This document shows, piece by piece, positions 24,914 through 32,029 of a DNA stretch of 41,089 bases. The DNA is from an uncultured Clostridia bacterium (lineage in GTDB: Bacteria; Bacillota; Clostridia; Oscillospirales; Acutalibacteraceae): the NCBI GenBank assembly GCA_946499275.1, contig CAMMRL010000018.1:1-41089 (forward strand). Reading direction: 5' to 3'. The notes beneath the pieces were generated by a model that saw only the letters and a program-made list of their open reading frames with translations, searched no databases and was not told the DNA's origin. Position numbers and translations under genes: made by a program. How positions within the stretch are numbered: position 1 is the stretch's first letter; the number at the start of each line of letters is the position of its first letter.

Positions 24914-26761
24914 TCAGTCGTTTTCGTCAAAATATTGCCGCACCCTCTCGGCCGCCGGGCGGGAGATCCCTTTCACCGCCGCGAGTTCCTCCACCGTAGC
25001 TTCGCGGATCGCTTTCATTGACCCGAAATGCCGGAGCAGGGCCTTGGCCCGCGTCTCCCCGATCCCTTCAATCTCGGTCAGCACGGTGCCGATGCCGTTT
25101 TTCTGCCGCCGCTGTCGATGATAGGTAATCGCCCAACGGTGAACCTCCTCCTGGATGGAGGAGATCAGGGTAAATGCCGAGCGGCGGGCGTTGATCGAAA
25201 TCTCGCCCCCGTCCTCCGCAATCGCGCGGGTGCGGTGATGCGCATCCTTCACCATGCCGAACACCGGGATCGACAGCCCGAAGGACGCCACCACCGGCCG
25301 CACCGCCGAAACATGGCCCCGGCCGCCGTCGAGCAGGATCAGATCGGGCAGGCGGCCGAAGCCGGTCCCCTCCTCCTTATGCTGCTCGTATTCGTTCAGC
25401 CGCCGGGTGATGACCTCCCGCATCGAGCCATAGTCGTCCTGTCCCTCAACCGTTTTGATGAGGAACCGCCGGTAGGCCGATTTCAGCGGCTTCCCGTTTT
25501 CAAACACCACCATCCCGGCGACGTTGTCGCTGCCGCCGGTGTTGGAAATATCGTAGCTTTCAATGTACGCGGGTGGTTCCGGCAGGCCAAGCAGCCGGGC
25601 CAACTCGTCCAGCGCCGCCGCATCCCGCCCGGCCATACCGGACTGCCGGGCGATCCGTTCCGCCGCGTTGTTGCGGCACATCTCCACCAGCTTGGCCTGT
25701 TCCCCCTTTTGGGGCTGTACGATCCGCACCCTCCGGCCCGCCTTTTCGGCCAGCCAGCGTTCCATCAGTTCGCCGTCCTCGATCTCCCCGTCCACCGTAA
25801 TCTGCGGGGGCACATGCTCCCGCATCGAGTAATACCGGCGCAGAAACTCCGCTCGCGCCACCGGCAGACCGCCGTCCCGGTCCAGGCTGTCCACCAGGAA
25901 ATCCTCCCGGTCGGACAGCCGCCCGCTGCGGAAGCGGAACACCTCGAAGCACAGGTTGTCCACCCCCTGGGCCAGGGCGATCACGTCCTGCTCCGGAATG
26001 CGGGACATCACCACCTTCTGCTTCTGCCCCAGCCGCTCGATGGCGTGGATGCGGTCCCGCAGCCGGGCGGCTTTTTCAAACTCCAGGTTCTCCGCCGCTT
26101 CCTCCATCCGCGCTTTTAGGGTTTTCAACATCTGCTCGCTGCCCTGGGTCAGGAATTCCAGCGCCTGATTCAGCCGTTCGTTATAATCGCTCTCCTTCAC
26201 CTTTCCCGTGCAGGGGGCGCAGCACTGCTGAATATAGTGGTTCAGGCAGGGGCGCTCTCGCTTTCCCTTGGCGAAGGTGCGGTTGCAGGTGGGGAGCTGG
26301 AAAACCCGGCAGGCTTCGTCCACCGCTTCCTGCACGGTAAAGCTACTGACAAAGGGCCCCATATACTTCGCCCCATCGTCCAATTTTTGGCGGGCGATGG
26401 CGATGCGGGAAAAGGGAGGCGGGGAAATCCGGACGTAGTGATACCCCTTGGCGTCCTTTAACAGGATGTTGTATTTTGGGCTGTACTGCTTGATGAGCGA
26501 GCATTCCAGTACCAGCGCTTCAAATTCGCTGTCGGTTACGATGTATTCGAAGTGGTCGACGTGCGCCACCATCTGACGCACCTTTTCCGGATGGTTGGTA
26601 TCCGACCCGAAATATTGGCTGACCCGGTTCTTCAGTGCTTTAGCCTTTCCGATATAGATAATGGTATTCTGGGCGTCCTTCATGATGTATACGCCGGGCA
26701 AAAGCGGCAGCGCCATCGCCTGGCGGCGGAGTTCTTTCACTTTTTCCGTTCGATGATCCAT
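24914..26761 (-). CDS. uvrC: Excinuclease ABC subunit C (UvrC)
   Basis: UvrC (615 aa) makes both incisions in nucleotide excision repair with UvrB. The N-terminal GIY-YIG nuclease domain shows LPGVYIMKD and IIYIGKAKALKNR. A four-cysteine stretch (CRVFQLPTCNR and CLNHYIQQCCAPC) follows. The UVR motif (ENLEFEKAARLRDRI) is next, then the RNase H-like nuclease half with DLILLDGGRGHVSAV. Helix-hairpin-helix motifs near the end (IEGIGETRAKALLRHFG) complete it. ATG 26759-26761 follows GGGAGGG; the upstream 17 codons lie in the HPr terminator region. It is probably transcribed by readthrough or a promoter I cannot place. Confidence 0.96.
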   Translation of the reverse strand: MDHRTEKVKELRRQAMALPLLPGVYIMKDAQNTIIYIGKAKALKNRVSQYFGSDTNHPEKVRQMVAHVDHFEYIVTDSEFEALVLECSLIKQYSPKYNILLKDAKGYHYVRISPPPFSRIAIARQKLDDGAKYMGPFVSSFTVQEAVDEACRVFQLPTCNRTFAKGKRERPCLNHYIQQCCAPCTGKVKESDYNERLNQALEFLTQGSEQMLKTLKARMEEAAENLEFEKAARLRDRIHAIERLGQKQKVVMSRIPEQDVIALAQGVDNLCFEVFRFRSGRLSDREDFLVDSLDRDGGLPVARAEFLRRYYSMREHVPPQITVDGEIEDGELMERWLAEKAGRRVRIVQPQKGEQAKLVEMCRNNAAERIARQSGMAGRDAAALDELARLLGLPEPPAYIESYDISNTGGSDNVAGMVVFENGKPLKSAYRRFLIKTVEGQDDYGSMREVITRRLNEYEQHKEEGTGFGRLPDLILLDGGRGHVSAVRPVVASFGLSIPVFGMVKDAHHRTRAIAEDGGEISINARRSAFTLISSIQEEVHRWAITYHRQRRQKNGIGTVLTEIEGIGETRAKALLRHFGSMKAIREATVEELAAVKGISRPAAERVRQYFDEND

Positions 26762-26795
26762 TTCTTGTCCCTCCCGCACACGGATTGACGATGCC

Positions 26796-26826
26796 AAAAA
26801 GCGCAGCCGCACATGACGGCTGCGCT
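26796..26826 (-). terminator. Terminator after the HPr gene
   Basis: A perfect 10-bp stem (26800-26809 with 26817-26826), a 7-nt loop, and Ts on the minus strand. It separates ptsH from uvrC. Confidence 0.82.
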
Positions 26827-26862
26827 CACGAATGTAAAAAGATTGCCTAAGACAGGTAGAGA

Positions 26863-27126
26863 TTATTCCGCAAAACCGGACTGAACCAAGCTGACCAGCC
26901 CTTCGACAGCGGCTTCTTCGTCGTTGCCGTCGGCGATGATGCGGATGTTGGCACCGCCCACGATCCCCAAAGACAGCACGCCCAGCAGGCTCTTCGCGTT
27001 CACACGGCGCTCTTCCTTCTCCACCCAGATCGAGGACTTGAACTCATTCGCCTTCTGGATAAAAAACGTAGCGGGGCGGGCATGAAGGCCAACCTGATTC
27101 TGTACCAAAACGTCTTTTACATACAT
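26863..27126 (-). CDS. ptsH: Phosphocarrier protein HPr family
   Basis: This 87-aa protein has both phosphorylation sites of Gram-positive HPr: His15 in GLHARPAT, phosphorylated by enzyme I in sugar uptake, and Ser46 in KSLLGVLSLG, phosphorylated by HPr kinase for catabolite control. It is therefore HPr and not Crh, which lacks the His. ATG 27124-27126 follows AGGGAGA. It is a single-gene unit with its own promoter and terminator. No ptsI is adjacent, unlike many Firmicutes, so a regulatory role is possible as well as transport. Confidence 0.92.
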   Translation of the reverse strand: MYVKDVLVQNQVGLHARPATFFIQKANEFKSSIWVEKEERRVNAKSLLGVLSLGIVGGANIRIIADGNDEEAAVEGLVSLVQSGFAE

Positions 27127-27211
27127 GAGCAATCTCCCTCTCCCAAATAAGCGCCCGCCTTGTCCAACAAACGACGGGTCGCAGCAAAAATACTACCAAT
27201 CAGATATCGGT

Positions 27212-27239
27212 ATTATACCACAAATGGTTTATCCGTCAA
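27212..27239 (-). promoter_or_regulatory. ptsH promoter
   Basis: TTGACG, 16 bp, TATAAT on the minus strand with TGG before the -10 box. It is about 85 bp before the ATG. Confidence 0.75.
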
Positions 27240-27348
27240 TCGATTTTGCACAACTCTACAGAGAAATGTCGCATTTTCGTTTGCCTGCCCTATTTTACCG
27301 GTTTTCAAAACCGATGGTTTGTAAATAGTGTCAGAATCTGTTCATAAC

Positions 27349-27363
27349 TTTTAGTCACTAAAA
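27349..27363. repeat. Perfect 15-bp palindrome between trmD and ptsH
   Basis: TTTTAGTCACTAAAA, seven-base arms around one central base, in an AT-rich 200-bp gap after trmD. It could be an operator or a chance palindrome. It lacks the GC stem of a terminator. Confidence 0.35.
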
Positions 27364-27441
27364 ACGAACGGCTCCGCAAAAAGGGATGAAAGTAAACGAT
27401 TCCTCTCCATTTCTGTGGAATTGCGGCTCTTCTCCCGCATT

Positions 27442-28179
27442 CTACTCCACTTTTTCGGCCTGCATACGGAGGTACTCCCGTTCCTTCTCGCTCAGCTCCG
27501 CCTTTTCCAGCATATCCGGCCGGTGCCGGAGGGTGCGGAGCAGCGACTGCTCCCGTCGCCATTTCTGGATGTTGGCGTGATGGCCGGTCAGCAGGATGTC
27601 CGGCACTGCCCGCCCCTCCCATACGGCGGGGCGGGTATATTGCGGGTATTCGAGCAGCCCGGAAAAATGACTTTCCTCGGTAAAGCAAACATCGTCGGAC
27701 AGAACGCCCGGAACCATGCGGGCGATACAGTCGATCAGCACCAGGGCGGGCAGCTCGCCGCCGGTGAGCACATAGTCCCCAATGGAGATCTGCTCATCCA
27801 CCAGCGCATCCAGCACCCGCTCGTCCACACCTTCATAATGCCCGCAAAGCACGCAAATATTCGGTTTTGCCGAAAGTTCCAGCGCCTTTTTCTGCGTCAG
27901 CACTTTCCCCTGCGGGGACATGTAAATCAGATATGGGCGGGTTCCCACCTGCTCGCAGACGGCTCGGAAGCAGTCCGCAATGGGCTGTGCGTACATCACC
28001 ATGCCCATGCCGCCGCCGTAGGGGTAGTCATCCACCTGCTTCTGTTTATTGAGCGTATAGTCCCGAATCTGGTGGGTATGCACCTCAACCGCGCCTTTGT
28101 TCTGCGCCCGGCCGAGGATGCTTTCCCCCAACACCCGGTCGCACATTTCAGGGAACAGGGTCATCAAATCAAATCGCAT
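27442..28179 (-). CDS. trmD: tRNA (guanine-37-N1) methyltransferase TrmD
   Basis: TrmD (245 aa) methylates G37 of tRNAs to prevent frameshifting. It is a SPOUT enzyme that binds SAM in a trefoil knot. The N-terminus MRFDLMTLFPEM, YPYGGGMGMVM, the knot motifs CGHYEGVDERV and ISIGDYVLTGGELPALVL, and the C-terminal PDILLTGHHANIQKWRR are all typical. The ATG at 28177-28179 lies inside the last codons of rimM (they overlap by 11 bp) and follows AAAGGGA. This suggests translational coupling with rimM. Confidence 0.96.
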   Translation of the reverse strand: MRFDLMTLFPEMCDRVLGESILGRAQNKGAVEVHTHQIRDYTLNKQKQVDDYPYGGGMGMVMYAQPIADCFRAVCEQVGTRPYLIYMSPQGKVLTQKKALELSAKPNICVLCGHYEGVDERVLDALVDEQISIGDYVLTGGELPALVLIDCIARMVPGVLSDDVCFTEESHFSGLLEYPQYTRPAVWEGRAVPDILLTGHHANIQKWRREQSLLRTLRHRPDMLEKAELSEKEREYLRMQAEKVE

Positions 28180-28681
28180 CGTCAAACATCCCTTTGATCG
28201 GCCGAATTTTCATCATGCCGCCGGCAATATCGGTCTCGATCACCACCGAAGGGACGGCGGGGATCAAAAACTCGCCCTGCGGCGTACGGATATGGTAGAC
28301 ATCGTTCGCCCCGGTCGCACTGACCTCCGAAAGCGTGCCGTATTCCACGCCGCTGTCCACGTCCACCACCCGCAGACCGATCAGGTCCTGGATAAAGAAC
28401 GACCCCTCCGGCAGTTCCACATCCGCCCGGTCCAGATACAGCACCCGGCCGCGCAGGACGGAGGCCTCCTGCGCGGTTGTGACGCCCTCTAGCGCCATGA
28501 GCACCACGTTTTTGTGGGCGCGCGCCTTCACCTTGACCGGGGTGCGCCCTTCGTCAAAATATAGCGTTTGAAAACAGGCCAAAAAAGCGGGCGAATCGCA
28601 CCAGGGCTGCACCCGTACTTCGCCCCGCACACCGTGGGTACCCACGATCTGCCCCGCCTCCAGGAATTGTTTGATCGGCAT
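28169..28681 (-). CDS. rimM: Ribosome maturation factor RimM
   Basis: RimM (170 aa) assists assembly of the 30S head through S19. The N-terminal barrel has AGQIVGTHGVRGEVRVQP, and the C-terminal PRC-barrel has IGLRVVDVDSG and FLIPAVPSVVIETDI. It overlaps trmD, the usual partner. Upstream there is no rpsP or KH-domain gene, which usually precede rimM in Firmicutes. Instead a ~650-bp unexplained stretch begins. Confidence 0.94.
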   Translation of the reverse strand: MPIKQFLEAGQIVGTHGVRGEVRVQPWCDSPAFLACFQTLYFDEGRTPVKVKARAHKNVVLMALEGVTTAQEASVLRGRVLYLDRADVELPEGSFFIQDLIGLRVVDVDSGVEYGTLSEVSATGANDVYHIRTPQGEFLIPAVPSVVIETDIAGGMMKIRPIKGMFDDAI

Positions 28682-28684
28682 AGC

Positions 28685-29237
28685 GTTCCCTTCCCGGACA
28701 GGCCGCCGGACAGCCGCCTATCCTCTAGTAGTATATTCTGTAAACCGCAAAATGGTTATTTCCGGCGTCAACCGCCGCTTGGTCCTATAGAAAACAACGG
28801 AACCCCTTGCCATCCAGTATACCACAAAGCCCCAAAGCAAGTCCAGCCTTCTCCACGTTACTCGCCCAGTCCCCGGTACGGGCGACCCCCTGCTGCCTGA
28901 AGAAGAGAAAACGCCGCAGCGGTCAGCACCGGTGTTTGGCGAACCGGCATCTTTGCCGATCTTCTCCCCCCCATGTGTACAAAGATAAGAACGCCAAAAG
29001 CAAAGGCTTCCGAGACTCTTGGAGCCCAATTGGGAGAGCAAGCGGACCCTTTGAGGAAAACTGGGTGTGACGGTGAGGTGTAAACGGCATATCCGAGGGA
29101 AATGACCAGCCGGTCTCCTCCCATTCTATGCTGTCCTACAGCATGTCTTTATGATACCATGGGCTTTTGATTTTATCAAACAACGGCGGGATTGTGTGAG
29201 GACTGCACGAAGAAGCGGGAAAAGCAACCGGACGATC
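28685..29237. other. 553-bp stretch of unknown content upstream of rimM
   Basis: It includes the rimM promoter at 28816-28845. Beyond it, short frames exist on both strands but none has a good ribosome site or recognisable family. A 17-bp inverted repeat (ATGCTGT, CCT, ACAGCAT) lies at 29129-29145. No tRNA or known RNA structure was recognised. Confidence 0.4.
28816..28845 (-). promoter_or_regulatory. rimM-trmD promoter (extended -10)
   Basis: TGGACT, 18 bp, TATACT on the minus strand with TGG before the -10 box, about 130 bp before rimM. Confidence 0.5.
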
Positions 29238-29268
29238 AAAAAACGCCCATACTTTGGTATGGGCGTTT
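29238..29268 (-). terminator. Terminator after rpsR (distal)
   Basis: A perfect 12-bp stem AAACGCCCATAC (29241-29252) with 29257-29268, a 4-nt loop, then Ts on the minus strand. Confidence 0.85.
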
Positions 29269-29280
29269 ATTATTGCGTAA

Positions 29281-29313
29281 GAAAAGCCGGCGGCATTTTG
29301 CCGCCAGCTTTTC
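29281..29313 (-). terminator. Terminator after rpsR (proximal)
   Basis: Stem GAAAAGC/GCTTTTC plus GGCGGCA/TGCCGCC with one mismatch and a 3-nt loop, followed by TTTTCTT on the minus strand. It stands in tandem with the next terminator. Confidence 0.7.
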
Positions 29314-29335
29314 TTCCCCACGTAATTGCGCGTAA

Positions 29336-29587
29336 TTAATCGTTCACATACGGGAGGAGAGCGATATGACGCGCACGCTTAATAGCGACGGTCAGCTCTC
29401 TCTGATGATGGGCACAGGTGCCGGTCACGCGGCGGGGCAGGATCTTCGCCCGCTCGGACATAAAACGGCGCAGGCGCGCCACATCTTTGTAATCGATGGT
29501 GTCGATCTTATCCACGCAGAAGCTGCACACCTTGCGGCGGCCCTTCCGTCCACGGGGACGCTCCGGTCTCTCGGGTCTATCAGCCAT
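29336..29587 (-). CDS. rpsR: Small ribosomal subunit protein bS18
   Basis: S18 (83 aa) binds the 30S platform as a pair with S6. The core [15 protein letters not shown] and [14 protein letters not shown] is diagnostic. C21, C24, C58 and H61 form a CxxC...CxxH set, so this is the zinc-binding form of S18. Forms without these cysteines occur as zinc-independent paralogues in some bacteria. The N-terminus is Arg/Pro rich. It is the last gene of the rpsF-ssb-rpsR operon, followed by two tandem terminators. Confidence 0.97.
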   Translation of the reverse strand: MADRPERPERPRGRKGRRKVCSFCVDKIDTIDYKDVARLRRFMSERAKILPRRVTGTCAHHQRELTVAIKRARHIALLPYVND

Positions 29588-29635
29588 GGCAATTGGCCTC
29601 CTTTACATCAAAAATAGGGATTCCGCCCGCCCGGC

Positions 29636-30091
29636 TTAGAACGGCAGCTCGTCGTCCCCGATAATCTCCTCAAAATCGCCGGAACCGGCGGTAGAGAAGG
29701 CGGGCGGAGATTCGCTGAACTGCGGAATCTGCGAATCATAGCGGCCGGCGGCGGGAGCCCCGTCGCTGCTGCGCTTGGATTCGCCGAAGAAAACGTTGTC
29801 GGCAACTACTTCAAACGCGGTGCGTTTGTTGCCGTCCCTGTCGGTGTAAGAGCGGGTCTGGATGCTTCCCTGGACGGCGATCATCGATCCCTTGCGGAAA
29901 TATCGCGTCACAAACTCCGCGGTGTTCCGCCACGCGACGATGTCGATCCAATCGGTCTGCTTTTCCTGCCCCTTGGATTGGAACGTCCGATCCACCGCGA
30001 TGCGGAAACTGGTCACCGGGATTTGGGACTGGGTATGCCGAAGTTCCGGATCCGCCGCAAGACGGCCCATCAGGCAAACCACATTCAGCAT
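29636..30091 (-). CDS. ssb: Single-stranded DNA-binding protein
   Basis: SSB (151 aa) coats single-stranded DNA in replication and repair. The OB-fold core runs from MLNVVCLMGRLAADPELR to about residue 105, with WIDIVAWRNTAEFV. A flexible Gly/Ser/Ala/Pro linker follows, and the conserved acidic tip GDDELPF recruits partner proteins. It lies between rpsF and rpsR, the classic arrangement, which indicates this is the housekeeping copy. Confidence 0.96.
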   Translation of the reverse strand: MLNVVCLMGRLAADPELRHTQSQIPVTSFRIAVDRTFQSKGQEKQTDWIDIVAWRNTAEFVTRYFRKGSMIAVQGSIQTRSYTDRDGNKRTAFEVVADNVFFGESKRSSDGAPAAGRYDSQIPQFSESPPAFSTAGSGDFEEIIGDDELPF

Positions 30092-30105
30092 GCTCGTTCC
30101 CCTCC

Positions 30106-30405
30106 TTATTTCTTGTCGTTGCGGACGATCAGGGAACGGAGAACGCCGTCCGTGATCTTGCTGACACGATCAAGTTCGGCCGGGAATTCCGGGCCACTGA
30201 CGAATTTGTACATCACATAGAAGCCTTCCGCTTCATCGTTGATCAGGTAAGCGAGCCTACGCTTACCCCATTCGTCCACCTCGCCGAGTTCCGCGTTCTG
30301 TTCGATCAAAGTTTTGAACTTCTCGGACATCGCGGCGATGCCGTCCTCCCCCAAGGTCATGGAGAAAATAAACACGGCTTCGTAAGAACCTTTGACTGTG
30401 GGCAT
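30106..30405 (-). CDS. rpsF: Small ribosomal subunit protein bS6
   Basis: S6 (99 aa) binds 16S rRNA with S18. It shows YEAVFIFSMTLGEDGIAAMSEKF, WGKRRLAYLINDEAEGFYV and RVSKITDGVLRSLIVR, as in the family. The ATG at 30403-30405 has a strong GAGGAGG site. The frame is open 23 codons further upstream in the leader and is not coding there. It is the first gene of the operon, with 14 bp to ssb. Confidence 0.97.
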   Translation of the reverse strand: MPTVKGSYEAVFIFSMTLGEDGIAAMSEKFKTLIEQNAELGEVDEWGKRRLAYLINDEAEGFYVMYKFVSGPEFPAELDRVSKITDGVLRSLIVRNDKK

Positions 30406-30497
30406 ACCTTGCACCTCCTCATGGTCTAATGGCCCCAGCTCTCTGGTCGGGGCAAGGATATTTCTGCGCAGCAAAGCGCTGTGCCGTTTTTTGGCAC
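30406..30497 (-). promoter_or_regulatory. rpsF leader, candidate S6:S18 autoregulatory site
   Basis: The leader between promoter and rpsF contains a hairpin GTGCC...GGCAC (30481-30497). A second stem with CCAG, AGAG, CTGG bordered by GCCCC/GGGGC lies at 30432-30453, leaving a small GA bulge near a CCG. Leaders of rpsF operons in many bacteria fold into a motif bound by S6:S18. Location fits, but I could not match the full consensus. Confidence 0.35.
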
Positions 30498-30503
30498 CAG
30501 ATA

Positions 30504-30532
30504 AGTATAGCAGGACAATCCCCTTCCGTCAA
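30504..30532 (-). promoter_or_regulatory. rpsF operon promoter
   Basis: TTGACG, 17 bp, TATACT on the minus strand, giving a leader of about 90 nt. Confidence 0.78.
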
Positions 30533-30674
30533 GCCCCGCGACCGCTTTTTTGCGGAATTTTCCCAAGGCCCCGCATGGATTCCGCGCATCTTTCCACCAT
30601 CCGGATTCGGAAAGCATCGAGGTTCCCGCCCTGGTAAAGAGACGCGGCGCCGGACGGAAACCGCCAAGTTTCCC

Positions 30675-30703
30675 TTTACAACTGCCCGGAAATCCCCTAT
30701 AAT
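30675..30703 (+). promoter_or_regulatory. prfB promoter
   Basis: TTTACA, 17 bp, TATAAT on the plus strand, 63 bp before the prfB ATG. Confidence 0.75.
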
Positions 30704-30766
30704 AAATCTGTTTGACCCTGGTATTTCCGGGCTTAGTCCCGATTTTATGGTAAAGGATGAATCCCC

Positions 30767-31891
30767 ATGTTGGAATTTGATGAATTGCGGCTGCGGCTGG
30801 AAGGCTTAAAGCCGGATATCGACGATTTGTCCGGTGCGCTCGGGCTGGACCAGTGCCGAAAAGATCTGGCCGAACTGGAAGAAAAGGCGGCCATGCCCAA
30901 TTTCTGGGACGATATGGAGGGCGCGCAGGCGGTCCTACAACGAACCGCCAACCTAAAAAACAAGGTGGACGGCTACGCCGCCTTGGTGGACGCCTATCAC
31001 GACACCTTGACCCTGATCGAGCTGGCCAATGAGGAAGGGGATTCCTCATTGCTGGAGGAATGCACCGCCGGCGTGGATAAGGTACAGGCTATGATGGAAG
31101 AGCAGCGGCTCTCCACCCTACTCTCCGGGGAATACGACGCAAAAAACGCGATCCTCACCTTCCATGCCGGCGCAGGCGGGACCGAAGCGCAGGACTGGGC
31201 CGAGATGCTATACCGCATGTACACCCATTGGGCGGAGCGGCACGGGTTCAAATACAAAATCCTCGATTACCTCGACGGGGACGAGGCTGGGCTGAAAAGC
31301 GCCTCCATTTTGATTGAAGGGACCAATGCGTACGGCTACCTCAAAGGGGAATCGGGAGTACACCGGCTGGTGCGGGTCTCGCCCTTCGATTCGTCGGGAC
31401 GGCGCCACACCTCCTTCGCCGCGCTGGAAGTCATCCCTGAAATCGACGACGAGATCGAAGTGGAAATCCGTCCGGAGGACCTGAAGGTGGACACCTACCG
31501 TTCCGGCGGCGCCGGCGGCCAGCACGTCAATAAAACCGAATCCGCCGTGCGCATCACCCATATTCCCACCGGTATTGTCGTGGCCTGCCAGAACGAGCGC
31601 AGCCAGTTCCAGAACCGGGATGTAGCGATGAAGATGCTGAAATCCAAGCTCATTGAAATCAAAGAACGGGAACACTACGACAAAATCGAGGACATCAAAG
31701 GCGGCCAGGCCCAAATCGCCTGGGGCAGCCAGATCCGCTCCTATGTATTCATGCCCTATACCATGGCCAAGGACCACCGCACCGGGTACGAAATGGGCAA
31801 TATCTCCGCGGTGATGGACGGGGATATCGATGGCTTTATCAACGCCTACCTAAAGGCCGCTGCTAACGGTACGCTTGGCTATAAAGAATAA
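30767..31891 (+). CDS. prfB: Peptide chain release factor 2
   Basis: RF2 (374 aa) reads UGA and UAA stops and triggers peptide release. The stop-reading tripeptide SPF is at 205-207 and the catalytic GGQ at 250-252, the same positions as in E. coli. The frame is continuous from ATG 30767 through the region near codon 26, where most bacteria have an internal UGA and a +1 frameshift. There is no CTTTGA here, so RF2 autoregulation by frameshifting is absent. The ATG follows AAAGGA. It is divergent from rpsF and ends at a strong terminator. Confidence 0.97.
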   Translation: MLEFDELRLRLEGLKPDIDDLSGALGLDQCRKDLAELEEKAAMPNFWDDMEGAQAVLQRTANLKNKVDGYAALVDAYHDTLTLIELANEEGDSSLLEECTAGVDKVQAMMEEQRLSTLLSGEYDAKNAILTFHAGAGGTEAQDWAEMLYRMYTHWAERHGFKYKILDYLDGDEAGLKSASILIEGTNAYGYLKGESGVHRLVRVSPFDSSGRRHTSFAALEVIPEIDDEIEVEIRPEDLKVDTYRSGGAGGQHVNKTESAVRITHIPTGIVVACQNERSQFQNRDVAMKMLKSKLIEIKEREHYDKIEDIKGGQAQIAWGSQIRSYVFMPYTMAKDHRTGYEMGNISAVMDGDIDGFINAYLKAAANGTLGYKE

Positions 31892-31916
31892 GCGCCATAA
31901 TATAAACTGATGAGCA

Positions 31917-31956
31917 AAGAACCCGGGAAAACGATGTCGTTTTCCCGGGTTCTTTT
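31917..31956 (+). terminator. Terminator after prfB
   Basis: A perfect stem of about 17 bp (31917-31933 with 31938-31954, core GAACCCGGGAAAACG), a 4-nt loop and TTTT. Confidence 0.88.
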
Positions 31957-31991
31957 CCCGGCCGCGCCGGGACTATCACCTTTTTCCATGC

Positions 31992-32024
31992 AAAAATCCC
32001 CCGAAGAGAATTCTTCGGGGGATT
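31992..32024 (-). terminator. Terminator after the M23 peptidase gene
   Basis: A perfect 13-bp stem AATCCCCCGAAGA (31995-32007) with 32012-32024, a 4-nt loop, then TTTTT on the minus strand. It is back to back with the prfB terminator. Confidence 0.87.
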
Positions 32025-32029
32025 CTTTG

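Noticed and set aside
28858..29124. An 88-codon minus-strand open frame
   Set aside because: No ribosome site, an odd composition, and competing frames on both strands. It is treated as part of the unexplained stretch.
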